Below, piece after piece: positions 1 through 9,026 of a stretch of DNA of 64,000 nt. The position numbers were made by a program, and so were the translations under genes. The stretch lies in the NCBI RefSeq assembly GCF_000718005.1, contig NZ_JODV01000028.1; one strand, written 5' to 3'. The DNA comes from Actinoalloteichus_B caeruleus (GTDB lineage: Bacteria > Actinomycetota > Actinomycetes > Mycobacteriales > Pseudonocardiaceae). The notes below the pieces were generated by a model. That model was not told the DNA's origin. It saw only the letters and a program-made list of their open reading frames with translations, and did no database searches. Numbering within the stretch: position 1 is the first letter of the stretch; each line of letters starts with the position of its first letter.

Positions 1-139
1 CTGCGAAGCGGATGGAGACGTCGCTCCACTCGCCGTAGACGTCGCTGGAGTTTCCGCCGTGGCCTTCCCCGGTGATGTCCTGCCGGAGTTGTTTCGCGTT
101 TTTGCCAGCGAAGGTTTCACACGTCGTCTCGAGGTGCAT
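1..139 (-). CDS. PPE-like type VII secretion protein, N-terminus only
   Basis: The gene starts at ATG 139 with an AGGGGA ribosome site 7 nt upstream and runs off the left edge after 46 codons. The visible protein begins MHLETTCETFAGK and continues with an acidic, Gly/Ser-rich stretch and a GEWSDVSIRF segment. From memory this resembles the start of PPE/WXG-like proteins that follow DUF3558 lipoprotein genes in Pseudonocardiales. It begins 9 nt after the stop of the DUF3558 frame, so the two were probably one transcript. The family call is tentative because only the first helix is visible. Confidence 0.5.
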   Translation of the reverse strand, partial: MHLETTCETFAGKNAKQLRQDITGEGHGGNSSDVYGEWSDVSIRFA

Positions 140-148
140 GATGTCCCC

Positions 149-690
149 TTAGGAAGCCGCTGGCAGCTCGGCGATCACTGCCTCGGTGAATTCGATCGCC
201 GCCTGGCACGCGTCGAAATCGTCAAGCGTGTTCCGAACGAAGTTTGTGTTCAAGTACTGGTCGTCAGCGATTCCGGTGTACAGCACGCATCGCGATTCGT
301 CCTCGATGGTGTGGGCGTGTACCGCCGGGTATTCTCCGACCATCATCTCGTCGAAGACGCCGTACCTGTCGCGAATTTGGTAGATCCATGACAGCCCGCC
401 GTCTTCGGTGTTCGCGCGTAGGGTGGCTCTGCTGCCCTCGTGTTCAGTGGAGTCCCAGGTGCAGCTGTTCTCAAAGCCGGTCCGGGCTGAACCTGCGTCG
501 TACCCCATGGCGCTGACTGCCTGGTCAGAGATCAGGGCGCACGGCTCGATATCGGTCGCGTCGAGTGGGGTCGAGACGGGTGGCGCGAGTAGCTCCGTCT
601 CATGTGGAAACTCCTCGGTCAGGCTCGGGGCCGCAGTGCTCTCGGTGGTAGCGTCAGTGGTGTCTGGCTCCGAGGCGTCCCCCGAAGCAT
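149..690 (-). pseudogene. DUF3558-like lipoprotein, 5'-truncated
   Basis: The frame is open from about 721 down to TAA 149-151. It reads as an acidic, Ser/Thr-rich linker, then EPCALISDQAV, SCTWDS and a C-terminal DACQAAIEF segment. That is the layout of DUF3558 lipoproteins: signal peptide and lipobox, flexible linker, then domain. No signal peptide or lipobox is present. The only ATG (506-508) lies inside the domain, no GTG or TTG precedes it, and a stop closes the frame near 722-724. The linker joins, out of frame, the shortened 3' end of the upstream PE-like gene. I infer that a deletion removed the end of one gene and the secretion signal of the other. A shorter product from ATG 508 remains possible. 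Confidence 0.65.
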
Positions 691-954
691 TTCCTCGAAA
701 GCAAAGATGGTGTTGTCGAGCTCAGCACGGAGCTTGGCTGCGGTCGCGGCGAGTGATCCTTCGCCTGGGTCGCCCCCCAGCCGAGCGAGCTGATCTCCCG
801 CGTTCATGCTCACGCCGTCGTCGCCCCGCGTGGAGCGCTTCGCGGAGATGGCAATTCCCCGGTCTTCCAACTCCGCGACAACCTCCCGTGCTTCCTTGAG
901 TTCCGCGATGGCCCGAGGCAGGGCCTCGGGGTCCACTTCGTAGCTGCCGCTCAC
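619..954 (-). CDS. PE-like small secreted protein with altered C-terminus
   Basis: GTG 954 is preceded by a strong GGAGG site. The product is 111 aa. It begins VSGSYEVDPEALPRAIAELK and is largely alpha-helical, like the PE/ESX-like proteins that sit beside DUF3558 genes in Pseudonocardiales and are thought to be type VII secretion substrates. Homology appears to end at EEMLRG, about residue 98. The last residues (TPRSQTPLTLPP and on) come from reading the lipoprotein linker in the wrong frame. The gene overlaps the DUF3558 remnant by about 70 nt. It may still be translated, but its tail is probably not native. Confidence 0.6.
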   Translation of the reverse strand: MSGSYEVDPEALPRAIAELKEAREVVAELEDRGIAISAKRSTRGDDGVSMNAGDQLARLGGDPGEGSLAATAAKLRAELDNTIFAFEEMLRGTPRSQTPLTLPPRALRPRA

Positions 955-1045
955 GGCGGTTCCTCCCCAGGAGATCCTCAACCAACAGCACACTGTGCGG
1001 GCGCCCGAGGCTGCTCGGGCCTCGCTGGCCCGCACGCCCCTCGCG

Positions 1046-1398
1046 TCAGACCCTCGGCGACACCGCCGGGTCAAACAGCACCGTAGCAGCGTCGGCGGTC
1101 CCGACAGGGGGAAACCGACCAAGCTGCCGCAGCCCTGTGGGAGGACCCGGGCGGAGCCTCCACAGGATGTGTGACGCCCGCGCAATCGAGCCTTCGGGAG
1201 GGGCGGTGTCTGTTGCGGGCTGGTCGCCCACGACCAGCAACGGCCCGTGGGCGGCAAGTGTGTCGAACAGGGCCCGGAGTTGGGGTTGTTGGGAAGTGGC
1301 CGGTCGTGCAGCCGTTGTCCGGTGGGGTCCAGGCCCACGGCGTGGCGGGAGTCCTTCCCGACGTCGAGACCGAGAAACACGCCGACGTTGCTGGTCAT
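1046..1398 (-). pseudogene. IS110-family transposase, frameshifted remnant
   Basis: ATG 1398 opens a typical IS110 (DEDD) transposase start, GVFLGLDVGKDSRHAVGLD, whose first catalytic Asp lies in GLDVGK. After about 43 codons the homology moves to another frame (LRALFDTLAAHGPLLVVGDQ). It shifts again after DQPATDTA, where intact relatives have an ATIGALP-type segment. The rest of the RNase H-like core and the C-terminal Tnp20-type domain are absent. The element is therefore dead and missing most of its 3' portion. It lies upstream of the PE-like gene on the same strand and may be linked to the nearby deletion. Confidence 0.75.
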
Positions 1399-1570
1399 GC
1401 GGGTTCTGTCGTTCGTTGTGGGTGGTCACCGGTCGGGCATCGAGCGCCGGCACCCCCGTGACGACGAGACCGACCGTGGTGGTGGCCGTGTCCCCTGTCA
1501 GCGGTCCCTCGATGCCACCAGGTCTGGTGACACCGCCCCTGGGATCATGGGTTCGACTGGGGCGTGAGTC
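1046..1570 (-). mobile_element. IS110-type insertion sequence remnant
   Basis: This covers the broken transposase plus about 170 nt of 5' leader (1399-1570), which carries no gene and which I assign to the element by position. IS110 elements lack long terminal inverted repeats and none were seen, so both borders are estimates. Positions 1571-1832 up to the next gene show nothing recognisable. Confidence 0.4.
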
Positions 1571-1832
1571 ATGCCGGACCTGGGGACCACGGCTCCTGGT
1601 CAGGAGCAATGAAAAGGTAACGGGGAACGGCGTCCTCCTGGGACGCTCCTGCCCCGGGGCGCGCCGCGCCGACCGGGCGGGTGCCTCCCCGGCCTCGCGG
1701 GCGAGTCGACCGCTCGCCTCCCGGCTGGTCGCTCCGTGGGACACTCGCGGGCGCCAACAGCCCTCCTGCCACCGCACCGCGTCGTCCAGGTCGTGGGGGC
1801 GATCGTGACGGTGCGGGGAGAACGGACGAGAC

Positions 1833-2543
1833 GTGAGCGGAACCACCTCGATCGTCGCCCTCGAAGGGCTCACCCGGACGGTCGACCTGATCGGTGTGGG
1901 CGCGAACGCGGTGCTCGGCGGGATGTTGGCCCGCTCGCGGAACTTCGACGCGGTCGGGTTCCTGGTCCTCGCGATCGTGTCCGGTCTCGGTGGTGGTCTG
2001 ATCAGGGACACCCTGCTCCAGCAGGGCACCCCGGTGGCCCTGACCGACTACGCCTACCTGCTGACCGCGCTGGGCGGGGCGCTGGTGGCGTTCCTCCTCC
2101 AGTTCGAGCACCGGGTGTTGTGGCGGAGGGGATTCCCGGTCGTGGACGCGGCCGCCGTGGGCTGTTGGGCGGCGGCCGGCGCCGGGAAGACGCTCGACGC
2201 GGGGCTGGGCTGGCTGCCGGCGGTGCTGCTCGGCACGATCACCGCCGTCGGCGGCGGGATGACACGGGACATCATGCTCGGTCAGATCCCCAGGATCTTC
2301 GGCGGCGGTCCGCTGTACGCGACGTGCGCCGCGATCGCGAGCGGGGCGTTGGTCGTCCTCGCCGGCCTGGGCCTCCGGGAGATCGGGGTCCTGGCGGCGC
2401 TCCTGCTCGGCACCGGGCTGTGCCTGGTGTCCCAGTGGCGGGGTTGGACCGCGCCGAGAGGCCGGACGTGGGGCGGGGGTCGTGCGGGCCCGCCGGAGGG
2501 CTCCGGACCGCCCGAGGGACCTCCCCCCGCGCCGGGCTCGTAG
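1833..2543 (+). CDS. TRIC/UPF0126-type membrane channel protein
   Basis: This integral membrane protein starts at GTG 1833 (236 aa). It contains two similar blocks, LVLAIVSGLGGGLIRDTLL and GTITAVGGGMTRDIML. These are the paired glycine-rich G-G-G-x-x-R-D motifs of bacterial UPF0126/YicG proteins, now grouped with trimeric intracellular cation (TRIC) channels. About seven hydrophobic helices fill residues 15-205, and a Pro/Gly-rich tail follows. In characterised relatives the fold conducts K+ or other monovalent cations; the substrate here is inferred. It stands alone, convergent with the rhodanese gene. Confidence 0.85.
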   Translation: MSGTTSIVALEGLTRTVDLIGVGANAVLGGMLARSRNFDAVGFLVLAIVSGLGGGLIRDTLLQQGTPVALTDYAYLLTALGGALVAFLLQFEHRVLWRRGFPVVDAAAVGCWAAAGAGKTLDAGLGWLPAVLLGTITAVGGGMTRDIMLGQIPRIFGGGPLYATCAAIASGALVVLAGLGLREIGVLAALLLGTGLCLVSQWRGWTAPRGRTWGGGRAGPPEGSGPPEGPPPAPGS

Positions 2544-2680
2544 GGGCGGTCGGGCACCGCCACGTCGAGCGGGCCGCCTCCCGGAAACCCACCCACCACC
2601 CGATCCGGGGCCGCCCGACCACCCACCGCCGCGCGCACCACACCGGGCGAGCCGGGCCCGCCCGGGTCACCGCTCGCGGA

Positions 2681-3271
2681 TCAACTCCGTGCGGAACGGC
2701 CCGCGCCCAGCACCTCCCCGATCCGGCTCGGTGCCGGCTCCCCCGCCCGGTTGTAGGGCAGGAGCCGCAACACCCGGGCGAGACCGCAGGTGTTCGTGAG
2801 ACCGGCGAAGGCCAGTCCGCCTCCGACGAAGGCGGCCAGCCAGCGCCAGCGGGGCCACCGCAGGCTCGCGAGCACCGACGCCAGCACGACGCTGCCCGCC
2901 GTCAGCCGGACCTGGCGTTCCAGGTCCCACCGGGCCCGGCCACGCGTCACGGCGTGACCGTTGGCCGTCCACTCGCCGATCCCCCCGTCGAGCACCGTGA
3001 CGTTGCCCAGGCCCGCCTCCGCCAGCAGCCCGCGCGCCTGCCGCGCGCGGGTGCCGGTCGCGCAGATCAGCACCACGGGGTCGTCGTGGACGTCCCGCAG
3101 TTGGGCCCGGTGCCGCCGGAGCAGGTCGAGCGGAAGGTTGTGGCTTCCGGGAACCCGCACCGTCTCGAACTCCGACGCGGTCCGGACGTCGACCAACCGC
3201 ACGTCGGGATCGGCCGCGACCAGGCGCTCCACATTTGCCGCGTGCAGCAACATCTCTTCAGTGCTCGTCAC
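2681..3271 (-). CDS. Rhodanese-DUF2892 membrane protein (YgaP-like)
   Basis: GTG 3271 is chosen because a GGAGAG site precedes it and the preceding codons are not domain-like. The product is 196 aa. Residues about 10-110 form a rhodanese domain with the persulfide cysteine C70 in the CATGTR active-site loop and the LVDVRTASEF motif. Residues about 120-175 form two hydrophobic helices of the DUF2892 type. This order matches YgaP-like membrane sulfurtransferases, which move sulfane sulfur at the membrane. It is divergent from the secreted protease at 3682. Confidence 0.85.
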   Translation of the reverse strand: MTSTEEMLLHAANVERLVAADPDVRLVDVRTASEFETVRVPGSHNLPLDLLRRHRAQLRDVHDDPVVLICATGTRARQARGLLAEAGLGNVTVLDGGIGEWTANGHAVTRGRARWDLERQVRLTAGSVVLASVLASLRWPRWRWLAAFVGGGLAFAGLTNTCGLARVLRLLPYNRAGEPAPSRIGEVLGAGRSARS

Positions 3272-3681
3272 TCGAAGCTCTCCGTCTCTTCCCGTTCTCC
3301 GAACGTCGGGCGGAGGCACGCCACGGTTCGCCCCCGCGCGGCGTGCGCGCCACCACGTTCCCGCGTGGCCCCGACGTTCCCCTCGTCGCGGGCCGGTGGT
3401 CCCCGCATCCAGGGTGCCGGCTGCCCGAAGCCGCTTCAATACGCCGTCGGGTTGGCCCTCCAGCGTGGACCTTCATCCGATCGGACACAAACTATCGGGT
3501 GAAACCAGGACGAAGAGCGGCGGAGAGATCCGTGGTGGTCACCGCCGTCCGCCGATCGCTCGTCCCGCTGACGGCGGACCGTTGGTCCAGGGACCCACCG
3601 GTTGCGGGATTTACAGGGAAGCGGGACAACTTGAAAGCTGGTCACATCAGTCCCTGCCCGTCCCGCGCCCGAGGAGTGCCC
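3272..3681. other. Divergent intergenic region, no gene seen
   Basis: These 410 nt separate the divergent rhodanese and C39-like protease genes and must hold both promoters. The stretch 3480-3650 is less GC-rich than its surroundings, as expected for promoter DNA. I could not pick a convincing -35/-10 pair, and open frames here have no coding character. Confidence 0.4.
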
Positions 3682-4971
3682 GTGACCGGAACGTCGTTCT
3701 CACGCCGGAGCCGTCGGGGGCTCGCCGCCCTGGTGGGACTCACCCTGCTCACCCCCACCGCCACACCGGCCCAGGCCGGGGAGGCGTCCCGGAACCGGCA
3801 GGAGCCGGTCATCGCCTACCACGAGTGGAGGTCGGCGGCCGACCTGACGCGCGGCGAACTGGACGGGACCACGGCCGCTCCCGACGGCGGCGCCCTCGTC
3901 GTGGGCACACCGGTCGGAACCGTCGACCGGGACGGCCCCGGCGGCACCCGTACCTACGAGTACGCGACCTGGACATCCCCCGAACGGCGGGACGACCTGG
4001 CTGCGACCGAGCTGGTCCCGTCGTGGAACGCGGTCACGCCGGCCGGGACCTGGCTGCGCGTCGAGGTGCGGGCCGTCACCGCACAGGGCGGGCGCACCGG
4101 CTGGTACTCCCTCGGCGACTGGGCGTCCGGTGACAGCCACATCCTGCGCACCACGGTGCCCGGGCAGTCCGACTCGCACGCCCGCGTCAACGTGGACACC
4201 CTCGTCGCGGCCGGAGCGACCCGCTTCGACGGCTACCAGCTGAGGGTCACGCTGTACCGGGAGGCGGGGAGCGACCTCACCCCCGAGCTGGTGATGGCGG
4301 GGGCGATGGTGTCCGACGTCCCCACGCGGTCGGAGGTCCCCACCGGCCCCGGCGCCGGCGCGTGGGGGACGGAACTCGCGGTGCCCCGGTACTCGCAGAA
4401 CGTGCACCGGGGGAAGTACCCCGAGTACGGGGGCGGGGGCGAGGTCTGGTGCAGCCCGACCTCCACGACGATGCTGCTCGAGTACTGGGGAGTCGGGCCC
4501 ACCGAGGAGGACCTGTCCTGGATCGAGGACGGCTACGTCGACCCGCAGGTGGCCCACGCGGCCCGCCACACCTACGACCACGACTACGCGGGCGCCGGGA
4601 ACTGGCCGTTCAACACCGCCTACGCGGCCCACTTCGGCCTGCGCGCCCACGTCACGCGGCTGGCATCCATCACGGAGTTGGAGGAGCACATCATGGCGGG
4701 TATCCCCGTCATCACCTCCGTGTCGTTCCGGGCGGACGAGTTGGACGGCGCCGGGTACGGCACGAACGGCCACCTGTTCGTCGTCGTCGGTTTCGACGAC
4801 GAGGGGAACGTGATCGTCAACGACCCGGCCTCCACCGACAACGAGGCGGTGCGCCGCGTATACGACCGCGACCAGTTCAACACCGTCTGGCTGCGCACCC
4901 AACGCGAGGGCGGCAGCGGGCCCGGGGGCATCGCCTACGTCATCCGCGACGCGGACACGCCGTTGCCGTGA
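3682..4971 (+). CDS. Secreted C39-like cysteine peptidase
   Basis: GTG 3682 has a GAGGAG site 5 nt upstream and opens a 429-aa protein with a signal peptide: Arg-rich n-region, hydrophobic core, cleavage near AQA-GEA at about residue 32. The N-terminal half is a beta-rich domain of unknown role. The C-terminal half is a papain-like C39_2 domain with Cys257 in EVWCSPTST, His364 in TNGHLFVVVGFD and Asp381 in VNDPAS, so the catalytic set looks complete. Relatives are common secreted proteins of actinomycetes with poorly known substrates. An export-linked (bacteriocin-type) role is unlikely because no ABC transporter is nearby. Confidence 0.82.
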   Translation: MTGTSFSRRSRRGLAALVGLTLLTPTATPAQAGEASRNRQEPVIAYHEWRSAADLTRGELDGTTAAPDGGALVVGTPVGTVDRDGPGGTRTYEYATWTSPERRDDLAATELVPSWNAVTPAGTWLRVEVRAVTAQGGRTGWYSLGDWASGDSHILRTTVPGQSDSHARVNVDTLVAAGATRFDGYQLRVTLYREAGSDLTPELVMAGAMVSDVPTRSEVPTGPGAGAWGTELAVPRYSQNVHRGKYPEYGGGGEVWCSPTSTTMLLEYWGVGPTEEDLSWIEDGYVDPQVAHAARHTYDHDYAGAGNWPFNTAYAAHFGLRAHVTRLASITELEEHIMAGIPVITSVSFRADELDGAGYGTNGHLFVVVGFDDEGNVIVNDPASTDNEAVRRVYDRDQFNTVWLRTQREGGSGPGGIAYVIRDADTPLP

Positions 4972-5031
4972 CACCCGGGCCGCCCGGCCCGGTGGCGGCC
5001 GACGGCGCGGGAAGGGCCAGCCGGCTCGGGG

Positions 5032-6069
5032 TCACGTCGTCGCCTCCTCCGTTTGCGGTTCCCACACGGGTGGCAGCCCGAACGGCGGGAAGTGCTCGGC
5101 ACCCAGGAACGAGGTGAGACCGGCGATGCGGTCGCCACGCAGGGACAGCACGGTGACGGACCAGGCGCGGTGGACCACCGCCTCCTCCTCCCGCAGGTAG
5201 AACGCCACCGCCGGCTGCCCGTTCGCCGTCGTCCTCCGGTAGCGCCACGAGCCGCAGGACGACAGCGGCACCCGGACGGCGAAACCCATCACCGCGTCCC
5301 TGCCCGCGTACCAGTCCTCCAGCGGGGGCATCGACCAGGTGACGTCCTCGGTGAGCAGCGCCACCAACGCCCGAGCGTCCCCCCGTTCCAGCGCCTCGGC
5401 GTAGGAGGTGACGATCTCCCGGACCCCGCCGTCACCCAGGGCGCGCAGGGTGCGCGACTGTGAGACGGGGGGAACCCTCGTCGACACCGCGAGACGCGCT
5501 CGCTGGAGGGCGCTGTTCACCGAAGCCGTCGAGGTGCCCATCATGGACGCGACCTCGGCGGCGGAGTAGCCGAGCACCTCCACGAGCAGCAACGCGGCCC
5601 GTTGGTTCCCCGGCAGGTGCTGCAGCGCGGCGACGAAGGCGAGTTCCACGGCCTCGCGCTGGTCGTACCGGGCTTCGGGTCCGGAGGCCACACCCTCCGG
5701 CACGCCGTGCGGGTAGGGCTCCAGCCAGGCCACCTCGGCACCGGACGACCCCGGTGTCGCGTTCGTGTTCGCCGGGCCGAGGTCCACCGGCAGCGCCCTG
5801 CGTCGGCGTCCGGCGAGCTGGTCCAGGCAGGCGCGGGTGGTGACCGTGTAGAGCCAGGAGCGCAGCGACGCCCGTTCCTCGAAACGCGACAGCCCCCGCC
5901 AGGCCCGCAGCATGGCCTCCTGGATCGCGTCGTCGGCGTCGTGCGTGGAGCCGAGCAGGCGGTAGCAGTGCGCGTGGAGCTCGGGCCGCAGGGGCCGCAC
6001 GAGGCGGGTGAAGGCGTCCTGGTCGCCGTTCCGGGCGAGGACCAGGTCCGGTTCCCGCGCGCTTGTCAC
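5032..6069 (-). CDS. ECF sigma factor with C-terminal SnoaL-like domain (SigG-type)
   Basis: The protein has sigma region 2 (FTRLVRPLRPELHAHCYRLLGS...DADDAIQEAMLRAW) and sigma region 4 (LPGNQRAALLLVEVLGYSAAEVA...TSTASVNSALQRAR). An extra domain of about 110 aa (SYAEALERGDARALVALL...) of the SnoaL/NTF2 type follows. ECF factors with this tail, such as mycobacterial SigG, usually have no separate anti-sigma factor, and the tail is thought to regulate them. GTG 6069 gives 345 aa; GTG 6096 is also in frame, and neither has a good ribosome site. It is divergent from a VOC gene that may be its target. No anti-sigma gene is adjacent. Confidence 0.82.
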   Translation of the reverse strand: MTSAREPDLVLARNGDQDAFTRLVRPLRPELHAHCYRLLGSTHDADDAIQEAMLRAWRGLSRFEERASLRSWLYTVTTRACLDQLAGRRRRALPVDLGPANTNATPGSSGAEVAWLEPYPHGVPEGVASGPEARYDQREAVELAFVAALQHLPGNQRAALLLVEVLGYSAAEVASMMGTSTASVNSALQRARLAVSTRVPPVSQSRTLRALGDGGVREIVTSYAEALERGDARALVALLTEDVTWSMPPLEDWYAGRDAVMGFAVRVPLSSCGSWRYRRTTANGQPAVAFYLREEEAVVHRAWSVTVLSLRGDRIAGLTSFLGAEHFPPFGLPPVWEPQTEEATT

Positions 6070-6169
6070 CGAACCGGGACCGGGAGGGCGCGTCACGACC
6101 GATGATTCTGCCGCACGCCGTCGGTCTCCCTTCCGGAACCACCACACCAAGCCATCGGAGGGCAGCGAC

Positions 6170-6529
6170 ATGACAGCTGGGCAGCACGCGGAACCACCGG
6201 TCTGGTTCGACATCTCCAGTCACGACGCTCCTCGCGCACGGCGCTTCTACCGGGAGATGTTCGACTGGCCGATCCGGGAGATCGACGGCGGCTACGCGCT
6301 CGTCGGTGAGGACGACGGCCCCGTCGGAGGCATCGGTCAGGCCGGCCCTGGCAGCCCGTAGACCGGGATCACGGTCTACTTCCGGGTGGCGGACGTCGAC
6401 TCGGCCCTGGCCAGGGCGGAGCGGCTGGGCGGGACCCCGGTCCTGGAACCGGTCGACGTACCGGGGCAGGGCCGCATCGCCGCGTTCTCCGACCCGGAGG
6501 GCCACGTCGTCGGGCTGTCGAGCGGCTGA
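6170..6529 (+). pseudogene. VOC/glyoxalase-like protein with in-frame TAG
   Basis: ATG 6170 follows a GGAGGG site. The frame encodes a one-domain VOC protein: VWFDISSHDAPRARRFYREMFDW, then VGGIGQAGPGSP. An amber codon at 6359-6361 (codon 64) follows, after which homology continues in the same frame (TGITVYFRVADVDSALARAE ... FSDPEGHVVGL) to TGA 6527-6529. Relatives usually have Tyr at this place, so one TAC-to-TAG change would explain it. The first half alone cannot form the paired beta-alpha-beta-beta-beta fold, so I call it a nonsense pseudogene. Sequencing error or readthrough cannot be excluded. Confidence 0.75.
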
Positions 6530-6616
6530 GCCCGGCCCTCCTCCCCTACCGGGCGGGAGGCGGCCCGTCTCCCGCCCGCTCCCCGAGCACCACGAATGGA
6601 ACCGGAAGGTGACCAC

Positions 6617-7207
6617 ATGAACTCGGACCACGCGAAGCACGATCTGCTCCGTCTGCTCGACGAGGCACGGGAGACGATGCTCTGGAAGTTGGAGGGGCTG
6701 TCCGAGTACGACGCCCGCCGGCCGGTGACGCCGACCGGGACCAACCTGCTCGGGTTGGTCAAACACGTCACGTCCGTGGAGATCGGTTACCTCGGGTACG
6801 CCTTCGGCCGCCCCTACCCCGAGCAGCTGGACTGGATCGGCCCCGAGGCGGAACCGAACGCCGACATGTGGGCGACCGAGGCGGAGTCCCGCGAGGAGGT
6901 CGTCTCCCGGTACGGCCGGGTGCGGGCCCACTCGGACGTCACCATCCACGAGTGCGACCTGGACACCCCGGGCCACGTGCCGTGGTGGCCGGCGGACCAG
7001 GCGACGGTCACCCTGCACCAGGTGCTGGCGCACGTGGTGGCGGAGGTCCACCGGCACGCGGGTCACGCGGACGTCGTGCGTGAGCTGCTCGACGGTGACG
7101 TGGGCCGGCTGCCGGGGAAGGAGGACGTCGCCGCCGGCTCTCCGGAGTGGTGGTCGGCGTACCACGCGCGCCTGGTCGAGGTCGCGGAGGGCTTCCGCCG
7201 GCGCTGA
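6617..7207 (+). CDS. DinB/DUF664 family protein
   Basis: ATG 6617 is preferred over ATG 6596 because of a GGAAGG site about 8 nt upstream. The product is 196 aa, a four-helix DinB-like protein (LLRLLDEARETMLWKLEGLSEYDARRP...). Histidines in LVKHVTSVE and VLAHVVAEVHRHAGHADVVREL match the metal-binding His triad of the superfamily. DinB proteins include thiol-dependent S-transferases and many of unknown substrate. The gene follows the VOC pseudogene by 87 nt on the same strand and may share its transcript. It is convergent with the kinase gene. Confidence 0.8.
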   Translation: MNSDHAKHDLLRLLDEARETMLWKLEGLSEYDARRPVTPTGTNLLGLVKHVTSVEIGYLGYAFGRPYPEQLDWIGPEAEPNADMWATEAESREEVVSRYGRVRAHSDVTIHECDLDTPGHVPWWPADQATVTLHQVLAHVVAEVHRHAGHADVVRELLDGDVGRLPGKEDVAAGSPEWWSAYHARLVEVAEGFRRR

Positions 7208-7306
7208 GAGCGGGTGGCCGCCGTCGTTCACTCCGTGGGCGGCGGCGGTCAGCGCACCCGGTCTGGTTCGGAGGGCGCTCCGGCGGGGGCGCCGGGCGCG
7301 GAGACC

Positions 7307-8860
7307 TCAGAGGGGGACGGGGATGGAGTCGATCCGGTACTGGCCGCCGACCTGCACGACCCGGACGACCACCCGCTCGGAGCCGCCCCCGACGTAGTTG
7401 AGGGTCACCGACAACCGGCCGGCGTTGTCCCCCGTCACGCCCTCGCCGTGGATTCCCTGGTAGGAACCCCCGGTGGCGTTCTCGGACCAGTACTGGGCGA
7501 AGCCCTCCCGGCCCCCGTACATCTCCTGCGCCCTCGGCGTCAGCATGTTCCACGCCGTGTCGCTGCCCGGGCTGGCGAAGAAGGGCTGGAGCCAGGGGCC
7601 GACGCTGCCCCACTGGTTGACGGTGGCGGAGGTCTCGGTGCCCTCCTCGATGGGGTCGCCGAAGTCCTCCTCCAGCTCCTCGGCGTCGGGGACGACTCCC
7701 TCGTCGTCCTCCTCGTCCTCACCGGGCGCCGGCTCGTCCGCGCTCTGGCTGGAGGAGGGTGCCGCGTTCTCCCCGGAGTCGCCCGTGGCGTTGTTCACCA
7801 TGATGATCCCGGCGATACCACCGCCGAGGACCAGCACGACCACGGCCGCGATGACCATCACCTTCGCGTTGACACCACCGCCGTCCCCACCGGCGGAGCC
7901 ACCCGCCGCGCCGGGACGGGTCGTCGCCCTGGTCTCGGCGGGGATCGGGGTGGGGGCCTCCCTGGTCTTCTCCGCCTTCGTCTCGGGCGGGATCGGGGCG
8001 GCGGCCGCCTTCGCCGGCGCGACCGACTGCGGCATCCAGGGAGCGGCACCGCCCTTGGCGACCGCGGCGAGCGCCTCACTCGCCTTGCGCATCGTCGGCC
8101 GGTCGATCGCCTCGGACTGCAGGAGGCTGGTCAGCACCGAGGTCAGCGGCCCGGCCGCCTCGCTGGGCGGGTCGAGCCGGCCGGCGGCGACGGCGTGCAG
8201 CAACGCGAGCGGGTTCTGGTTCTGCGCCTCCGGGTACGGGCTGCGTCCCTCCACTGCCTGGTAGAGGGTGATGCCGAGCGCGAACACGTCGGAGGCGGGC
8301 GCCGGGTCCTGCCCCCTGGCCACCTCCGGAGCCAGGTAGGCGGGCGTTCCCGCCACCATGCCGGTCTGGGTGACGGTGACGTCGCCGACGACCCGGGAGA
8401 TCCCGAAGTCGGTGATCTTGGCGACGCCGCCGTAGTCGATCAGGATGTTGCCAGGCTTGATGTCCCGGTGGACGATGCCCGCGGCGTGGGCCGCGGCGAG
8501 GGCCGCCGCGACCTGGCTGCCGATGAGGGCCACCTCCTCCGGCGGCAGCGACCCTCGGTCGTCGAGGACCGCCGCCAGGCTCCTGGACTCCAGGAACTCG
8601 ATCACCAGGCACGGGTCGCCGTTGTGCTCGGCGACGTCGAAGATGGCGATGGCGTTGGGATGTTGCAGTCTGGCGGCGATCCGCGCCTCGCGCATGGCGC
8701 GGCGCCGCGCCATCTCGGTTTCCTGCGCGGTCAGCTCCGGCCGGAGCAACAGCTGCTTGATCGCGACCATCCTGTCCAGGCGCTCGTCATGCGCCTGCCA
8801 GACCACGCCCATGGCGCCACTGCCCACCCGCTCCAGCAGACGGTAGTGGCCCGCGATCAC
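7307..8860 (-). CDS. Membrane Ser/Thr protein kinase (Pkn-type)
   Basis: This 517-aa Hanks-type kinase starts at ATG 8860. The glycine loop is GSGAMGVVW (13-21). Key residues are Lys35 in VAIK, Asp133 in HRDIKPGN and Asp151 in DFG, and the activation loop ends GTPAYLAPE, so it should be active. A Pro/Ala linker precedes one membrane helix at about 334-355. The roughly 160-aa extracytoplasmic part begins with a very acidic spacer (EDEEDDEGVVPDAEELEEDF) and ends in a compact domain that may be NTF2-like (inference). No PASTA repeats occur, so muropeptide sensing is not suggested. Confidence 0.9.
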   Translation of the reverse strand: MIAGHYRLLERVGSGAMGVVWQAHDERLDRMVAIKQLLLRPELTAQETEMARRRAMREARIAARLQHPNAIAIFDVAEHNGDPCLVIEFLESRSLAAVLDDRGSLPPEEVALIGSQVAAALAAAHAAGIVHRDIKPGNILIDYGGVAKITDFGISRVVGDVTVTQTGMVAGTPAYLAPEVARGQDPAPASDVFALGITLYQAVEGRSPYPEAQNQNPLALLHAVAAGRLDPPSEAAGPLTSVLTSLLQSEAIDRPTMRKASEALAAVAKGGAAPWMPQSVAPAKAAAAPIPPETKAEKTREAPTPIPAETRATTRPGAAGGSAGGDGGGVNAKVMVIAAVVVLVLGGGIAGIIMVNNATGDSGENAAPSSSQSADEPAPGEDEEDDEGVVPDAEELEEDFGDPIEEGTETSATVNQWGSVGPWLQPFFASPGSDTAWNMLTPRAQEMYGGREGFAQYWSENATGGSYQGIHGEGVTGDNAGRLSVTLNYVGGGSERVVVRVVQVGGQYRIDSIPVPL

Positions 8861-9026
8861 TTGCCCCTTTTCGATGACCGGTTACCCCTCGTACACACCC
8901 CAACCCTGGAGTGGGGTTGATCTGCACCAACACCCCATACGGTAGCCGACGCGGGAACACGCGCCGACACCGTGTGGACCTTGATCCGGGAACTGAACAG
9001 GTGTTTCGCACCCACGCGACGACCAA

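Noticed and set aside
1003..1020. GCCCGAG-GCTG-CTCGGGC hairpin upstream of the PE-like gene
   Set aside because: It is a perfect 7-bp stem, but with no gene ending nearby, and short GC hairpins are common here. It was not listed as a terminator.
1736..3502. 588-codon plus-strand frame across the TRIC-like and rhodanese genes
   Set aside because: It overlaps two well supported genes in other frames and has extreme Arg/Pro composition.
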